From positions 1-16,251 of the forward strand of contig JABVXU010000890.1 of the NCBI GenBank assembly GCA_013365365.1: DNA of 16,251 nucleotides, read 5' to 3'. Source of the DNA: Cruorifilaria tuberocauda. Taxonomy: Eukaryota; Nematoda; Chromadorea; Rhabditida; Onchocercidae. Position numbers and translations under genes: made by a program. Shown piece after piece: positions 1 through 8,550 of the stretch. Position 1 is the first letter of the stretch. Each line of letters opens with the position of its first letter. The notes beneath the pieces are model-generated. The model searched no databases. It was given only the letters and a program-made list of their open reading frames with translations, and was not told the origin of the DNA.

Positions 1-1200
1 TCATTAATTGTTTATTGTTAATTATTTTTGATAATTTATTGCTAATTGTTGATAACATTATAATCATTTATTATCATTCAAATCATTATAACTAACTGAA
101 CTTCCAATATTATATAATTATCAAAATTGAACTGTTTTTTCATTTTCTTCGAAAATTGTAAGAAATGTAGAGTTCTTTTTCTAAAAATAAATAACAAGGA
201 AGTTTATTTTTTCTTTTAAAATTTAAAATTCGTCAAAATTGTCAGTTGTTCATTTCAACGGAATTTTTTAAAAAAAAACACTCCAATTATTTCATTTCCC
301 TCAACTGTTTACTTTTCAAATCGTTCAGAATTAGCATTTCATTTCCAAAAAAGCTTAATTCCTTTAATTGCAACAAAATTTGATAAAAATTGATAATAAT
401 TCGTGGAAAATTATTTTTCATAAAAATAACTTTTATACGGGAACGGAATAAATAATTTCAAATATTCCTCATTTAATTATTCATCGAATTAATTTTGCAA
501 GCTTGAATTTTTAAGTGATCGATGGAAGAGATTTGTAAGAGTATGAAATTCAATAATGATTTCTTATTGTACTATCAACAAATTCGTAGTATTATCATCG
601 TTTTAAATTGATAAAAGTGATAAGTTATATTTAAATTAAATAATATTTGAATTATTTTATAATTATTTCCCATTCCTTTTTCATATATTTTCCAAAACTA
701 GCTTACTTTTTTATATTTATCTAAAGTTTTTTGTAAAATTTGAATTAAGAAAAAAGATTTCTCTTATTTTATCTCTCTCTTATTACTTTATTTATCTTTA
801 ATCTTGTACTTGAAATTATGAGAAATCAAAATTTGAAATGATTTTTCCCATTTCCGGAAAATTTGAAATCTTTGAATGAGACAAAATGAACAAATGAAAG
901 TGTTCCGGAAGAACGAAGAATAGCTAGCTAAAATTCGATTTGTTTAAATGGAACAATGAAACGTACTTAAATTACTGAAATTAGAACTCAAATTGATTTT
1001 GCTCTATTCCATCATTTATTCATGATTTCTCGATATATTTTTTTCTGTAAATTTTAATTTAATTTTTTGCTTAAGGTAAATTCGAATATTATTTATTTTT
1101 TAGAGTTGCAGAAGAAATCGTTTCAAATTTTGAAATTCAAAAAGAGAAAAATTTCCATTTGTTGAAATTTTAAACGATCACATGCGTATTTCTATATTCG
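1..1200. other. AT-rich non-coding DNA, no gene seen
   Basis: This stretch is very AT-rich, with many A and T runs and no open frame of coding character on either strand. TTCCGGAA words occur near 853 and 903. They resemble words seen again in the palindromic duplication near 10440, but the motif is short and may be chance. I see no splice-bounded exon, tRNA or mobile element. Confidence 0.6.
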
Positions 1201-1204
1201 TTAC

Positions 1205-1810
1205 AATCACTAAATTTCTATTGTTATCATTATCAATTATTACTGATATAACTTTTTTCCTAGTTTATATTTTATATCATTATCACGATTAACTTATATT
1301 GTATATGCATGAACTAAATTCTTATTATTATCATTATCAGTTATCATTACTGGTATAATTTCTTCCTAACTTATATTTTATATGCATAAACCATTCAATC
1401 AAAAGTACTTTTCATTTTGTATATCTTTAAAAAAAGTTTTTACTAAAGTTCTTTCCATTTCTCTCTTTTATTGTTTGAAATGAAAAATTTGAAGAAGAAA
1501 GAAAAAAAAACTAAAGTACGTTAAAGTACGCTAAATTCCTACTATATCATATCAGTTATCATTACTAGTACAGACTTCTTTCCTAGTTTATATCTTACAT
1601 GCATAAACTAAATTCCTATCATTATCATTATCAATTATCAGTTATCATTACTAGTATAGAATTCTTTCCTAGTTTATATCTTACATGCATAAACTAAATT
1701 CCTATTATTATCATTATCAATTATCACTTCTATCATAAGCTTCCTAGCTTATATGTTACTGCATGAATTAAATCCCAGTCGTTATCATTATCAGTTATCA
1801 TTTACTTCTC
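1205..1810. repeat. Degenerate tandem repeat, units about 75-105 bp
   Basis: A phrase of the form CTAAATTCCTAT, then TTATCATTATCA, then TCAGTTATCATTACTAGTA, then TTCCTAGTTTATAT, then ATGCATAAA recurs along this block. The CTAAATTC-type landmarks lie at about 1210, 1314, 1531, 1608, 1694 and 1767. The interval 1386-1530 is disrupted by unrelated AT-rich sequence and a 10-bp doublet (TAAAGTACG-type, 1511-1530). Copies differ by substitutions and small indels, so this is an old, decaying array. Every unit is rich in TTATC (GATAA on the other strand). No coding potential is visible. Confidence 0.75.
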
Positions 1811-2207
1811 AAAAGTTTTTTCCATTCTTTATTTTACTGTTTGAAATGAAAATTTAAACGAAAAAAAAAATAGTAAAATTTGTTTGCTGAAAATTCTCCT
1901 GAATGAGAACACACAATGAAGATTAATCGTACATTTACGACAACTACTATAAAACTCTTTCTTTTCATCTCTTCCCACTCTCCACATCAATTACCAATAT
2001 CACCCTTATCACTACATCACTCTTATCATCTCTTCCTCCTTCTCCCTCTCCCTCTCCCTCTCCACACTCCCTTCAACATCCAATCAGCAAATCATTTAAA
2101 ATTCATTTCCATTTCATTCCTTCATCAGCTGTTATCTTCATCATCATCATCATCATTATTCCATTTATCTATGTTTGCCCGATCCACCCACATATGTTTA
2201 CCTACTT
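1811..2207. other. Pyrimidine-rich non-coding DNA with short microsatellites
   Basis: The + strand is rich in C and T. It contains a hexanucleotide run of about four TCTCCC units at 2041-2063 and an ATC triplet run at about 2137-2156. An open frame crosses from 1916 to 2422, but its product is only repeats of H, S, L, P and T and reflects base composition. I do not call a gene here. Confidence 0.65.
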
Positions 2208-2370
2208 ATATGCACACACACGCACATGCACACGCACGCACGCATCACGCATATACACATGTATCCACTCATATATACTTACGTGGGTGCAAGAACACGC
2301 ACGTATACAACTCACGCATGCACTCTCATCTGTATACTTCCACATGTGCACCCACGCATACACACACCTG
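2208..2370. repeat. CA/CG-rich imperfect microsatellite
   Basis: Alternating purine-pyrimidine sequence made of CACA, CGCA and CATG steps runs through this segment, with a core of CACACACGCACATGCACACG type at about 2212-2235. It is clearly more GC-rich than its surroundings and is open in several frames because its repeats lack stop words. Such alternating sequence can adopt left-handed DNA under supercoiling. That is general knowledge, not something shown here. Confidence 0.8.
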
Positions 2371-3754
2371 TCTATTGACATGCGTATTATACGTAGGTAT
2401 GGTTATGCTTTTGTTTTATTGACTATTTTCTTTATTAATAATTAAATTGAAATTAGCGAGGTTTTATTAATTGAAATTAGTGAGGTAATTAATTGTTAAT
2501 TAGAATTAGTAGGATTTCACGAAATATATTGTTTTTATTTTTTTTCTATCAAGTAAATCAGTAAAAATTTGAATAGAGTTATTACTTATGTTTGGAGTGA
2601 ATACTTAAATACCCAAACGGATATTATGTAAAATTTTTCGGGTATGATAATTATTACTAGTTAGTATGATTGGTTTAATTAAGTAATTAAGTTATGGAAG
2701 GAATTCTTTAAATTAAATACTTATCACCCGTTTAAGTAATTGCTATAATTAATAATTTATTATTAATTTTCTTTGTGCGAAGATGAATATTTAGCGCTAT
2801 GGAAATGCATAAAATTATTTTTAATAAGTTATTATCATTGCTTTTTCCTATTCAATGAAAGTTTTTCTTCAAGTAATTAAATACTTCAATAAATTGATAA
2901 TTTGGGATAATCTAAATAGATCAAGAAACATGTATTTTTCCGGATCATTAAACTTAAAGTATTGCATTTTTATTGTGATTGAAGCGACGAATCTAGATTG
3001 ATTGAAAAGAATCGAATTAAAGTAAGCTAGTTTTGGAAAATGGAATGTTTGAGTATTTAAGTATTCATTTCAGATAAGTTACTGATTACAAATTACAATA
3101 AATGGAAATAAAATTCACTTTGCATGTATTAATAGTGATCGTTATTATTTTTTTTTTTGTATTTCAAATTAGTATTTCAATAGAACGTTTTATTTAAAAT
3201 AAAATAGGGAATTAGTAGACGGATAATCTGAATAAACTAAATTATCGGTTTATTCAAATATTCAAATTTAAGTAAACGGATAATCCAAATGTTAAAATTT
3301 ACGTAAAAATACTTCCAAAAATTACTTATATATTGAATAGTTACTAAATTTCCTCATTCTCTCTCAGTCATTTATTCAAAAAAATAATAAAATAAAATAA
3401 AAAATGATTTTTCAAGAATTCAAATAAACCGTAAATAAATTATTTTTCATAATTATGTAAGAAAATAAGAAATAATTTTTTTAAGAATTTAAATATTATT
3501 TTTTATTTTAGAAATTATTAAACTATTAAACTATAAAATTATTAATTATTAAAAAATTAAAAATTATTTTTATTTTTTAAATTTACAAAAAAAGACATAG
3601 GAAAAAACTGCGAGATGATTTATTTTTTACAGAATTTCAAATAAGTTATATAAATTTTGTTTTACTTTTCTTTTTCTCTACTTTCCGTTTGAATTTCATT
3701 ATTTTGAAATTGACAAAACTTTTTCCCCTCGTATTTCCTCCATTAAGAGCAGCG
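2371..3754. other. AT-rich non-coding DNA, no gene seen
   Basis: No coding-like open frame, RNA gene or mobile element is visible. The only local structure is a short tandem pair, ATTGAAATTAGYGAGG, at 2446-2461 and 2470-2485 (period 24), with a weaker third copy after it. Long A and T runs dominate 3380-3600. Confidence 0.6.
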
Positions 3755-4150
3755 TCTTTTTAATTTAGAATGTAATTTTAATTTACTGAAAAAAATATTC
3801 ACTCATTTCTTTACTTTAATTTATCACTCTCGATTTATCATTCTCCAACAAGAAAAAAAACTTTCTTTAATTTAACACAAAATCGAACCTTTAATTAAAC
3901 CCGAAAAAACCAAAAAGAATTTTTAATTTAAAATGAAATTTTGATTTACTAAAAAAATATTCCAATCATTTCTTTACAAATTCTTGAAAAAAAAAACTTT
4001 CTTTAGTTTAGCACAAAACCAAACAAACCAAATAAACCAAAAAAAACCAAACAAACCAAATAAACCAAAAAAAAACCAAACAAACCAAATAAACCAAGCC
4101 TTTAATTAAACACAAAAAAACCAAAAAGTCTTTTCAATTTAAAATGAAAT
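3755..4150. repeat. Tandem duplication of a 160-210 bp AT-rich block
   Basis: Copy A (about 3755-3917) and copy B (about 3918-4128) share ordered landmarks: TTTTTAATTTA, then AATTTACT or GATTTACT with an A run and ATATTC, then TCATTTCTTTAC, then AAAAAAACTTTCTTTA, then CCTTTAATTAAAC, then CCAAAAAG. A third copy starts at 4129 and fades by about 4150. Copy B is longer mainly because an ACCAAA-type array (4019-4096) sits inside it. No ORF of coding character is present. Confidence 0.75.
4019..4096. repeat. CCAAACAAACCAAATAAACC array, 3 copies
   Basis: A 20-base core made of CCAAA, CAAACC and AAATAAACC steps starts at 4019, 4047 and 4076, giving a period of 28-29 bases with A-run spacers of slightly different length. 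The cores are essentially identical, so this expansion looks younger than the larger duplicated block that contains it. Confidence 0.85.
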
Positions 4151-4155
4151 CTGAA

Positions 4156-4545
4156 AGCTTTCCTTTCTTTTTTTTACTTTAATTATTAACCACTTTCTCC
4201 TATAAACCATCTGTTATTGCTTATTTAAATAGCTTAAGAAAAAAGAAAAGCTTTTTCTCATTAATTTCATTAATTAACTTCCGTCTCTTTCTTTTCATCT
4301 CTTTCTTTCTTACACTCTTTCTTCTGGTCTTTTCGTTCTTATTATCATTTTATTTTGTTTTTTTGCTTTCTTTTAATTAATTTACAATAATTTTTTTCTT
4401 TCTTTCACTCCTTTCATATTCCTTATTTCTCCATTTCCTTTCTTCTTTCTTCCTCTTCGTTTTTTCCATTTTTTCCATTCCTTTCTTTCTCGATCTTTCC
4501 TTATCACTATATCTATCTCTATTTTCATCCAATCAGTCTTCCTCC
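4156..4545. other. Pyrimidine-rich non-coding stretch
   Basis: The + strand is mostly CTTT, TTTC and CTCT words with few purines, especially 4280-4510. It leads directly into the 37-bp minisatellite. I see no exon or RNA gene. Confidence 0.6.
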
Positions 4546-4911
4546 TTACTTTCGGATTATCCTAATTATCCCTGATACTTTTCACCCTCCGGGTTATCTT
4601 AATCTATTTATACTACTTCTCATCTCCCGAGTTATCCTAATTATCTCTGCTCTTTTTCATTTCTGAATTTCGTAATTATCCCCGCTACCTTTCATCTCCC
4701 GGGTTATCTTAATCTTTCTTTCCTACTTCCCATCTCCCGGTTCATCCTATTCTATCTTTACTTCTCATCTTCCGAGTTATCCCAATGACCTCTGCTATCT
4801 TTCACCCGCGAATTGTCCTAATTCTTCCCGCTGCTTTTCATCTCCCAGGTTATCCTAATTATCTGTGTGACCTTTCACCTTTCCGATTGTTCTAATTATA
4901 TATGCGACGGT
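4546..4911. repeat. Degenerate minisatellite, period about 37 bp, 9-10 copies
   Basis: The unit reads roughly CTTTTCATCTCCCGGGTTAT followed by CCTAATTATCTCTGCTA. The TCAT/TCAC landmark occurs at 4582, 4620, 4657, 4692, 4730 (as CCAT), 4765, 4802, 4838 and 4875. Spacings are 35-38 and the mean is near 36.6. A partial unit precedes the first landmark. Copies carry many substitutions but few length changes. The block is more GC-rich than its flanks because of the CTCCCGGG part. No frame stays open with coding character. Confidence 0.8.
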
Positions 4912-6010
4912 TGGTATGATGAATTAAACAATGGAACTTTTTTTAAATTTCTGTTTCCTCCCACTAATTAATTTTCATTTCCATCCTTTCATCTCTTTTT
5001 TCCAGCTTTAGCTTACAACATTTGCTATTAGCTTTAGCTTTCTTTTAAACCATCCATTTTGTTAGCTTTTCTTTTTTTTCTCGAATTTATTTTCAGTCTT
5101 TGATTTTTTTTTTTGATCATGAATTAATAAATTTATCTTCCATTCATTCTAATTAGCATATAGCACTGAACATATTTATATAAAGCGCACTGTTTTTTAT
5201 CATTTTATCACTTCCTTATTTGCATTAAAGTTCATTTCGTTATCTTATCATTGTGCAATTTCATGTTTCCCTCATGAAATTCTCAAAGGTTGTTTTCTAT
5301 CTATCGAACTTACTTCATTCAAGGCTAATTATTATTTATCTTTTTCCATCTATCTCTTTGGAGATTCTTATCAAAGGGTGAATGTTCGGGGGTGAACAGA
5401 TGTGGTGATAATTTATCATTCTATCATTTGACCATTTTTTGCTCCGCTCCAATAATTCCTTGTCCACTTTATTTCTCTTTCATCAAATAATTAATTCATT
5501 TCTTCTTATCAAAAGTTCAATACCTCTCCATGCTTATCATTTTCTACAAATATCAGTCTTATTGTCCACTCCCTTATCAGTGTTAAGAGAGTGGACAGTA
5601 TCTATTTGTTTGTTCGTTCATCATCTCTTTTTATTCTGTTACTTATTTTTATCCCTTATCAATGATTCATTTCTTATCGTTATCAATTCCTTATCAATAA
5701 CAAATTACCTTGTTTCATTTGATCTTCACTCTTGGACAGTATTGTAAATATCATTGAAAACAATAATTTCTAAAAATATAGTATTGAGATTATCATGATA
5801 AAAATACCGTCTAATATTAGGATTTATATTATGATTACGATTTTATGTATTGAAATTAAATTCAGATAACTTTTTTTCTCTCTTCTTTTTTAAAAAAATC
5901 ATAATTTTAACAAAAGAGTAATTTTTTCTCTCATTATTTTACTGATTTGATTGACAGAAATTAGAAATACTTATATAATATTCATAAATATATGTGTATA
6001 TAAATATCGT
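4912..6010. other. AT-rich, TTATC-dense non-coding DNA
   Basis: TTATC words are frequent, especially at 5190-5260 and 5400-5700. The open frame at 5439-5747 reads as low-complexity hydrophobic and serine sequence with no recognisable domain and no typical exon borders. I treat it as non-coding. The hairpin at 5560-5600 is the one structured element. Confidence 0.55.
5560..5600. repeat. Inverted repeat / hairpin, 14-17 bp stem
   Basis: Left arm TGTCCACTCCCTTA (5563-5576) and right arm TAAGAGAGTGGACA (5584-5597) pair at 13 of 14 positions across a 7-base loop. The stem can extend three more pairs outward, one of them a wobble. Related TGTCCAC and TGGACAGTAT words flank it at 5461 and 5733. The hairpin is too short for a typical animal pre-miRNA. 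No terminator role is expected in a eukaryote. Confidence 0.75.
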
Positions 6011-6078
6011 ATGTACGTGTTGCGTGTGCGTGCGTGTGCGTGTGCGTGTGCGTATGCTTGCATGTATGCATGTCTTGT
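6011..6078. repeat. GTGTGC/GCGT microsatellite
   Basis: Imperfect alternating purine-pyrimidine repeat of GTGTGC and GTGCGT steps, followed by a GCATGTAT-type tail. It is the opposite-strand counterpart in composition of the CA/CG tract at 2208-2370. It is non-coding. Confidence 0.85.
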
Positions 6079-6370
6079 GTTCTATTATGGTTAATTCCCA
6101 TTTTATGGCCTAATTTCTTTGTGTTGAATTATTTCTCCATTCAAATCATTCGAGTGAATAAGTCCATTTTAGTTCAACTGATTTGAAAAGATGAGAAATT
6201 TTCAAAACAATATAAAAACGTAAAATGACGTGAGAAAAAATATCGTACGAGCGTGTTAGACGTGTTGTATGATGACGTAATATATGATAATTGATATGAT
6301 CATTTTGATATTTAAGCTAAGTAATATTTGAAAAAGTATTATTAGGAAGCATGAAATGAAAAAGAAAGTG

Positions 6371-6380
6371 GGAGAGAGGA

Positions 6381-6413
<33 letters not shown>
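6371..6413. repeat. GA dinucleotide microsatellite
   Basis: Nearly pure GA repeat on the + strand, with a few GG interruptions near its ends. Together with the CT tract about 115 bases downstream it forms a purine/pyrimidine inverted pair. Confidence 0.9.
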
Positions 6414-6525
6414 ATGAAAGTGCATTAACAAATTATATAAAAATTTAAATTAAAATTTTAGGATGAGAAATAGACTAAATGATATATTTTAAAATTTTTA
6501 ATTTGGTTTAAAATATGTAGTTTTA

Positions 6526-6593
6526 TCTTTCTTTCGCTCTCGCTCCCTTCTTTTCTATCTCTATCTTTCTTTCTCTCTCTCCCTCTCTCTCCC
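6526..6593. repeat. CT-rich pyrimidine tract
   Basis: The + strand is almost all C and T and ends in CTCTCTCTCCCTCTCTCTCCC-type repeats. It is complementary in composition to the GA tract at 6371-6413. Confidence 0.85.
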
Positions 6594-6594
6594 A

Positions 6595-7583
6595 AAATAA
6601 AATATCTGAAAAAATGGAAAAAAATTTTTTTGAATAAAAAATAATTTCATTGCCTTTTACTAATTTCTGATTATAAACTTAAAATGATTTAAAATATTTT
6701 TAATTGATCTAAAAAAAAGTGAGAAAAGAAATTGCAAATTTTCTATTTTATATCATACAAAATATTTTTGTTCAACGAAAAAATTCCAATCATAATTTCG
6801 ACAAAAACTCTTTTTCTAAATCACTATCAAACATTGTTCCGAACACGTTTCAACGACTTTAAATTAAAAAAAAAAAAAGGAAAACGAAAAAAACTAATAC
6901 AATAATAATGATATCACTTATTTATTCCAGTTCTATTTTACATTATATTTTGCAAATAGCTTTTGTCATTCTCTAAATTTAGCAATTCGACCATATAATG
7001 CTCATGATAGGTCATATTTACCAATTTTTCATGATAAGTGTTCCAAAAAGAAATTCAACTATTTAAAAGATTTTCAATGATTAATCAGATGTGAACTAAA
7101 ATTAAAAAGACTGTTAGAATTAATCAAATTCAAAAATCAAACAAACTTCCGCGACAATAAATGATAATTTCCACATTCGTCCTCAATCCTCCTCTTTTGA
7201 TCAATAAATATTTTATCATCGAAAATCTATTCATCTCTCTGGTGATATCATGGAAAATTATCTTATCTCTTCTTGGCTATCAGCAATAATTTTCATGTCT
7301 CTTGATAATTATCACCAAGAATCTTCTCATCACCTGTCTTCATTGTCTAATCATCAAAATTTATCATTGATTATTTTTAATTAAATAAAGATTTGATAAA
7401 ATTTTAAGTTAAAATTTTAGGCTTTATTGCAAATTGAATTTTTGATTATCTATTATTAATTATAAATATGAAATATAATATCTATTGAAACAATTACTAA
7501 AACATTTAGGACAAAAAAATTAAGAAAAAAACAATAATATATATGTTATTTTGACAAATAATACGATTTACATTTACTTATGC
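6595..7583. other. AT-rich non-coding DNA with GATA-type palindrome
   Basis: No gene is visible. A perfect 12-base palindrome, TGATAATTATCA, lies at 7303-7314 in a stretch (7150-7380) with many TTATC/GATAA words. Two opposed GATAA words are the core of GATA-factor sites, but such words are common throughout this window. Confidence 0.55.
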
Positions 7584-7673
7584 TATCATTCTGGTTATTG
7601 TTTGAGCAAATATTATCATTCTGGTTATTGTTTGAGCAAATATTATCATTCTGGTTATTGTTTGAGCAGATAT
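7584..7673. repeat. 30-bp minisatellite, 3 copies
   Basis: Three head-to-tail 30-base units start at 7584, 7614 and 7644, each containing TATCATTCTGGTTATTG and TTTGAGCA. The third copy has one substitution (AGCAGATAT for AGCAAATAT). Near-identity indicates a recent or homogenised array about 0.7 kb upstream of the AGAP exon. Confidence 0.92.
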
Positions 7674-8030
7674 TATATTTCGTATTCTTAATTAATGTAT
7701 ATTATTGTCATGGAAAAATATAATTAATGAATTATTTTTTTTAATAACAAAAATAAACTTACAGAAAAGATATTAGTTCCAAATTTTACCTTAATCTAAA
7801 TTTTACTTTAATCCTAACTTTACACTTTTATTTTTTTCGTGTTACTGTATAGAATATATTCTTGTGATTAATTTTCTTCATTCATTTATCATTTCCAATT
7901 AAATTAAATCGAAATTAATATTTTTCAATTATTTCTATATTCGAATTTATTTTTGTTTTTTAATTCTAAAGAAAAGTTACAGTATGTTCTGAATATTTTC
8001 ATTTTCATCAATACCCAATGACACTTTTGT

Positions 8031-8083
8031 TTATCAGTCGTCCTTTTTATCAGTGTGATAAAAGAAAAACTGATTGATGATAA
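8031..8083 (+). promoter_or_regulatory. Cluster of GATA words upstream of AGAP exon
   Basis: TTATCA occurs at 8031-8036. TTTTATCA (8045-8052) and TGATAAAA (8056-8063) form an 8-bp inverted pair around GTG, and TGATAA follows at 8078-8083. Four GATA-type words in about 50 bases, ending 20 bases before the splice acceptor, would suit a promoter in a nematode gene. The window as a whole is rich in this word, so the cluster is suggestive only. Confidence 0.3.
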
Positions 8084-8103
8084 TAAATTTAATTTGTCTT
8101 TCA

Positions 8104-8111
8104 TTTTTCAG
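8104..8111 (+). other. Strong nematode-type splice acceptor (cis or SL trans)
   Basis: TTTTTCAG followed by TTAATT matches the short, branch-site-poor nematode acceptor consensus (TTTTCAG) almost perfectly. The exon would begin at 8112 and run into the AGAP coding sequence. No convincing upstream exon is visible, so this may be where a spliced leader is added in trans. It could instead receive a distant 5' exon by cis splicing. RNA evidence would decide. Confidence 0.5.
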
Positions 8112-8138
8112 TTAATTGAATCGCTAAAGTACTTTCCA

Positions 8139-8207
8139 ATGATATTTAATGTCGATGGTGACGTCATTTATGACGTTAACAGCTATTGTTTTAATTCGGA
8201 GTATTGA
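8139..8207 (+). CDS. Upstream ORF or extra N-terminal block of the AGAP gene
   Basis: An ATG at 8139 opens 22 codons that end in TGA at 8205. The product begins MIFNVDGDV and ends CFNSEY. The same frame is open back to the acceptor, so 31 codons follow 8111. Eight of the 22 codons start with G, unlike the AT-rich surroundings, which gives the stretch a coding look. The frame is the same as that of the AGAP exon. It is closed by TGA at 8205, 8211 and 8217 and by TAA at 8223. A 60-base interval, 8201-8260, with GT at its start and ATTCATAG at its end would, if spliced, join both blocks in frame and remove all four stops. The choices are a translated upstream ORF, an N-terminal extension through a mini-intron, or plain 5' UTR. 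Confidence 0.3.
   Translation: MIFNVDGDVIYDVNSYCFNSEY
8159..8178 (+). promoter_or_regulatory. CRE pair: TGACGTCA and TGACGTTA
   Basis: A perfect 8-base cAMP-response element (TGACGTCA, 8159-8166) is followed 12 bases later by a one-mismatch copy (TGACGTTA, 8171-8178). CREB/ATF family bZIP proteins bind such sites. They lie about 200 bases before the AGAP start codon. They also coincide with GGT GAC GTC and GAC GTT codons of the short open stretch, so they may be codons rather than binding sites. Confidence 0.35.
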
Positions 8208-8360
8208 ATTTGAATTTGAAGTTAAGCGAATTCATTTGCATTGAAATCTGTGATTCATAGCGTCATCTGGTTCTTATCATTTCTTTCTGCGATACTGCGT
8301 AACCCCACGCAACACGCTAAAGTATTGATTGAGTACGCTGCATGCAAAGAAAGATTCATA

Positions 8361-8550
8361 ATGCCACGTGATCAATATGGACGTTTTTTCAATGTAAACG
8401 CAAATGCGTATATTTCGGAGCAAATTCGTAATGAAATTCAACGTTTCGAGAGTGTTCATCCATGCATCTATACGGTTTACGATTTGATCGAATTGATTCC
8501 GGATCAATTACTCCAGAATCAGTTACGTGATCAAGTGGTCTGTATTGAAG
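8361..8550 (+). CDS. AGAP / centaurin-gamma Arf GAP, N-terminal exon (partial)
   Basis: AGAP proteins stimulate GTP hydrolysis on Arf GTPases in endosome and membrane traffic. The full protein carries a GTPase-like domain, a PH domain, an ArfGAP zinc finger and ankyrin repeats. C. elegans CNT-2 is the nematode member, known for a role in asymmetric neuroblast division. This exon gives 63 residues starting [10 protein letters not shown]. The diagnostic part is residues 22-63: [20 protein letters not shown], then [15 protein letters not shown] recognise it as matching the region just before the GTPase-like domain of vertebrate AGAP1 ([34 protein letters not shown]). The exon ends at 8550 after the first base of codon 64, before GTTAGT. 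The next exon should supply AT to make the conserved Asp. The ATG at 8361 has A at -3 and is the first in-frame ATG after the TAA at 8223. An N-terminal extension upstream is possible. The GTPase-like and later domains lie outside the window. Confidence 0.87.

Noticed and set aside
1916..2445. Three overlapping open frames of 67-168 codons
   Set aside because: They run through TC-rich and CA/CG microsatellite DNA in several frames at once. The products are only H/T/S/L/P/Y repeats with no domain.
5439..5747. 102-codon open frame
   Set aside because: Non-ATG start, low-complexity Leu/Ser/Phe/Ile product, no splice borders and TTATC-rich composition.
7584..7673. Repeat array as a CRISPR
   Set aside because: Units are head to tail without unique spacers and the genome is eukaryotic. 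The same applies to 15394-15517 and 4546-4911.
8277..8507. 76-codon frame on the - strand
   Set aside because: It is the antisense shadow of the AGAP exon, whose + strand product is recognisable.
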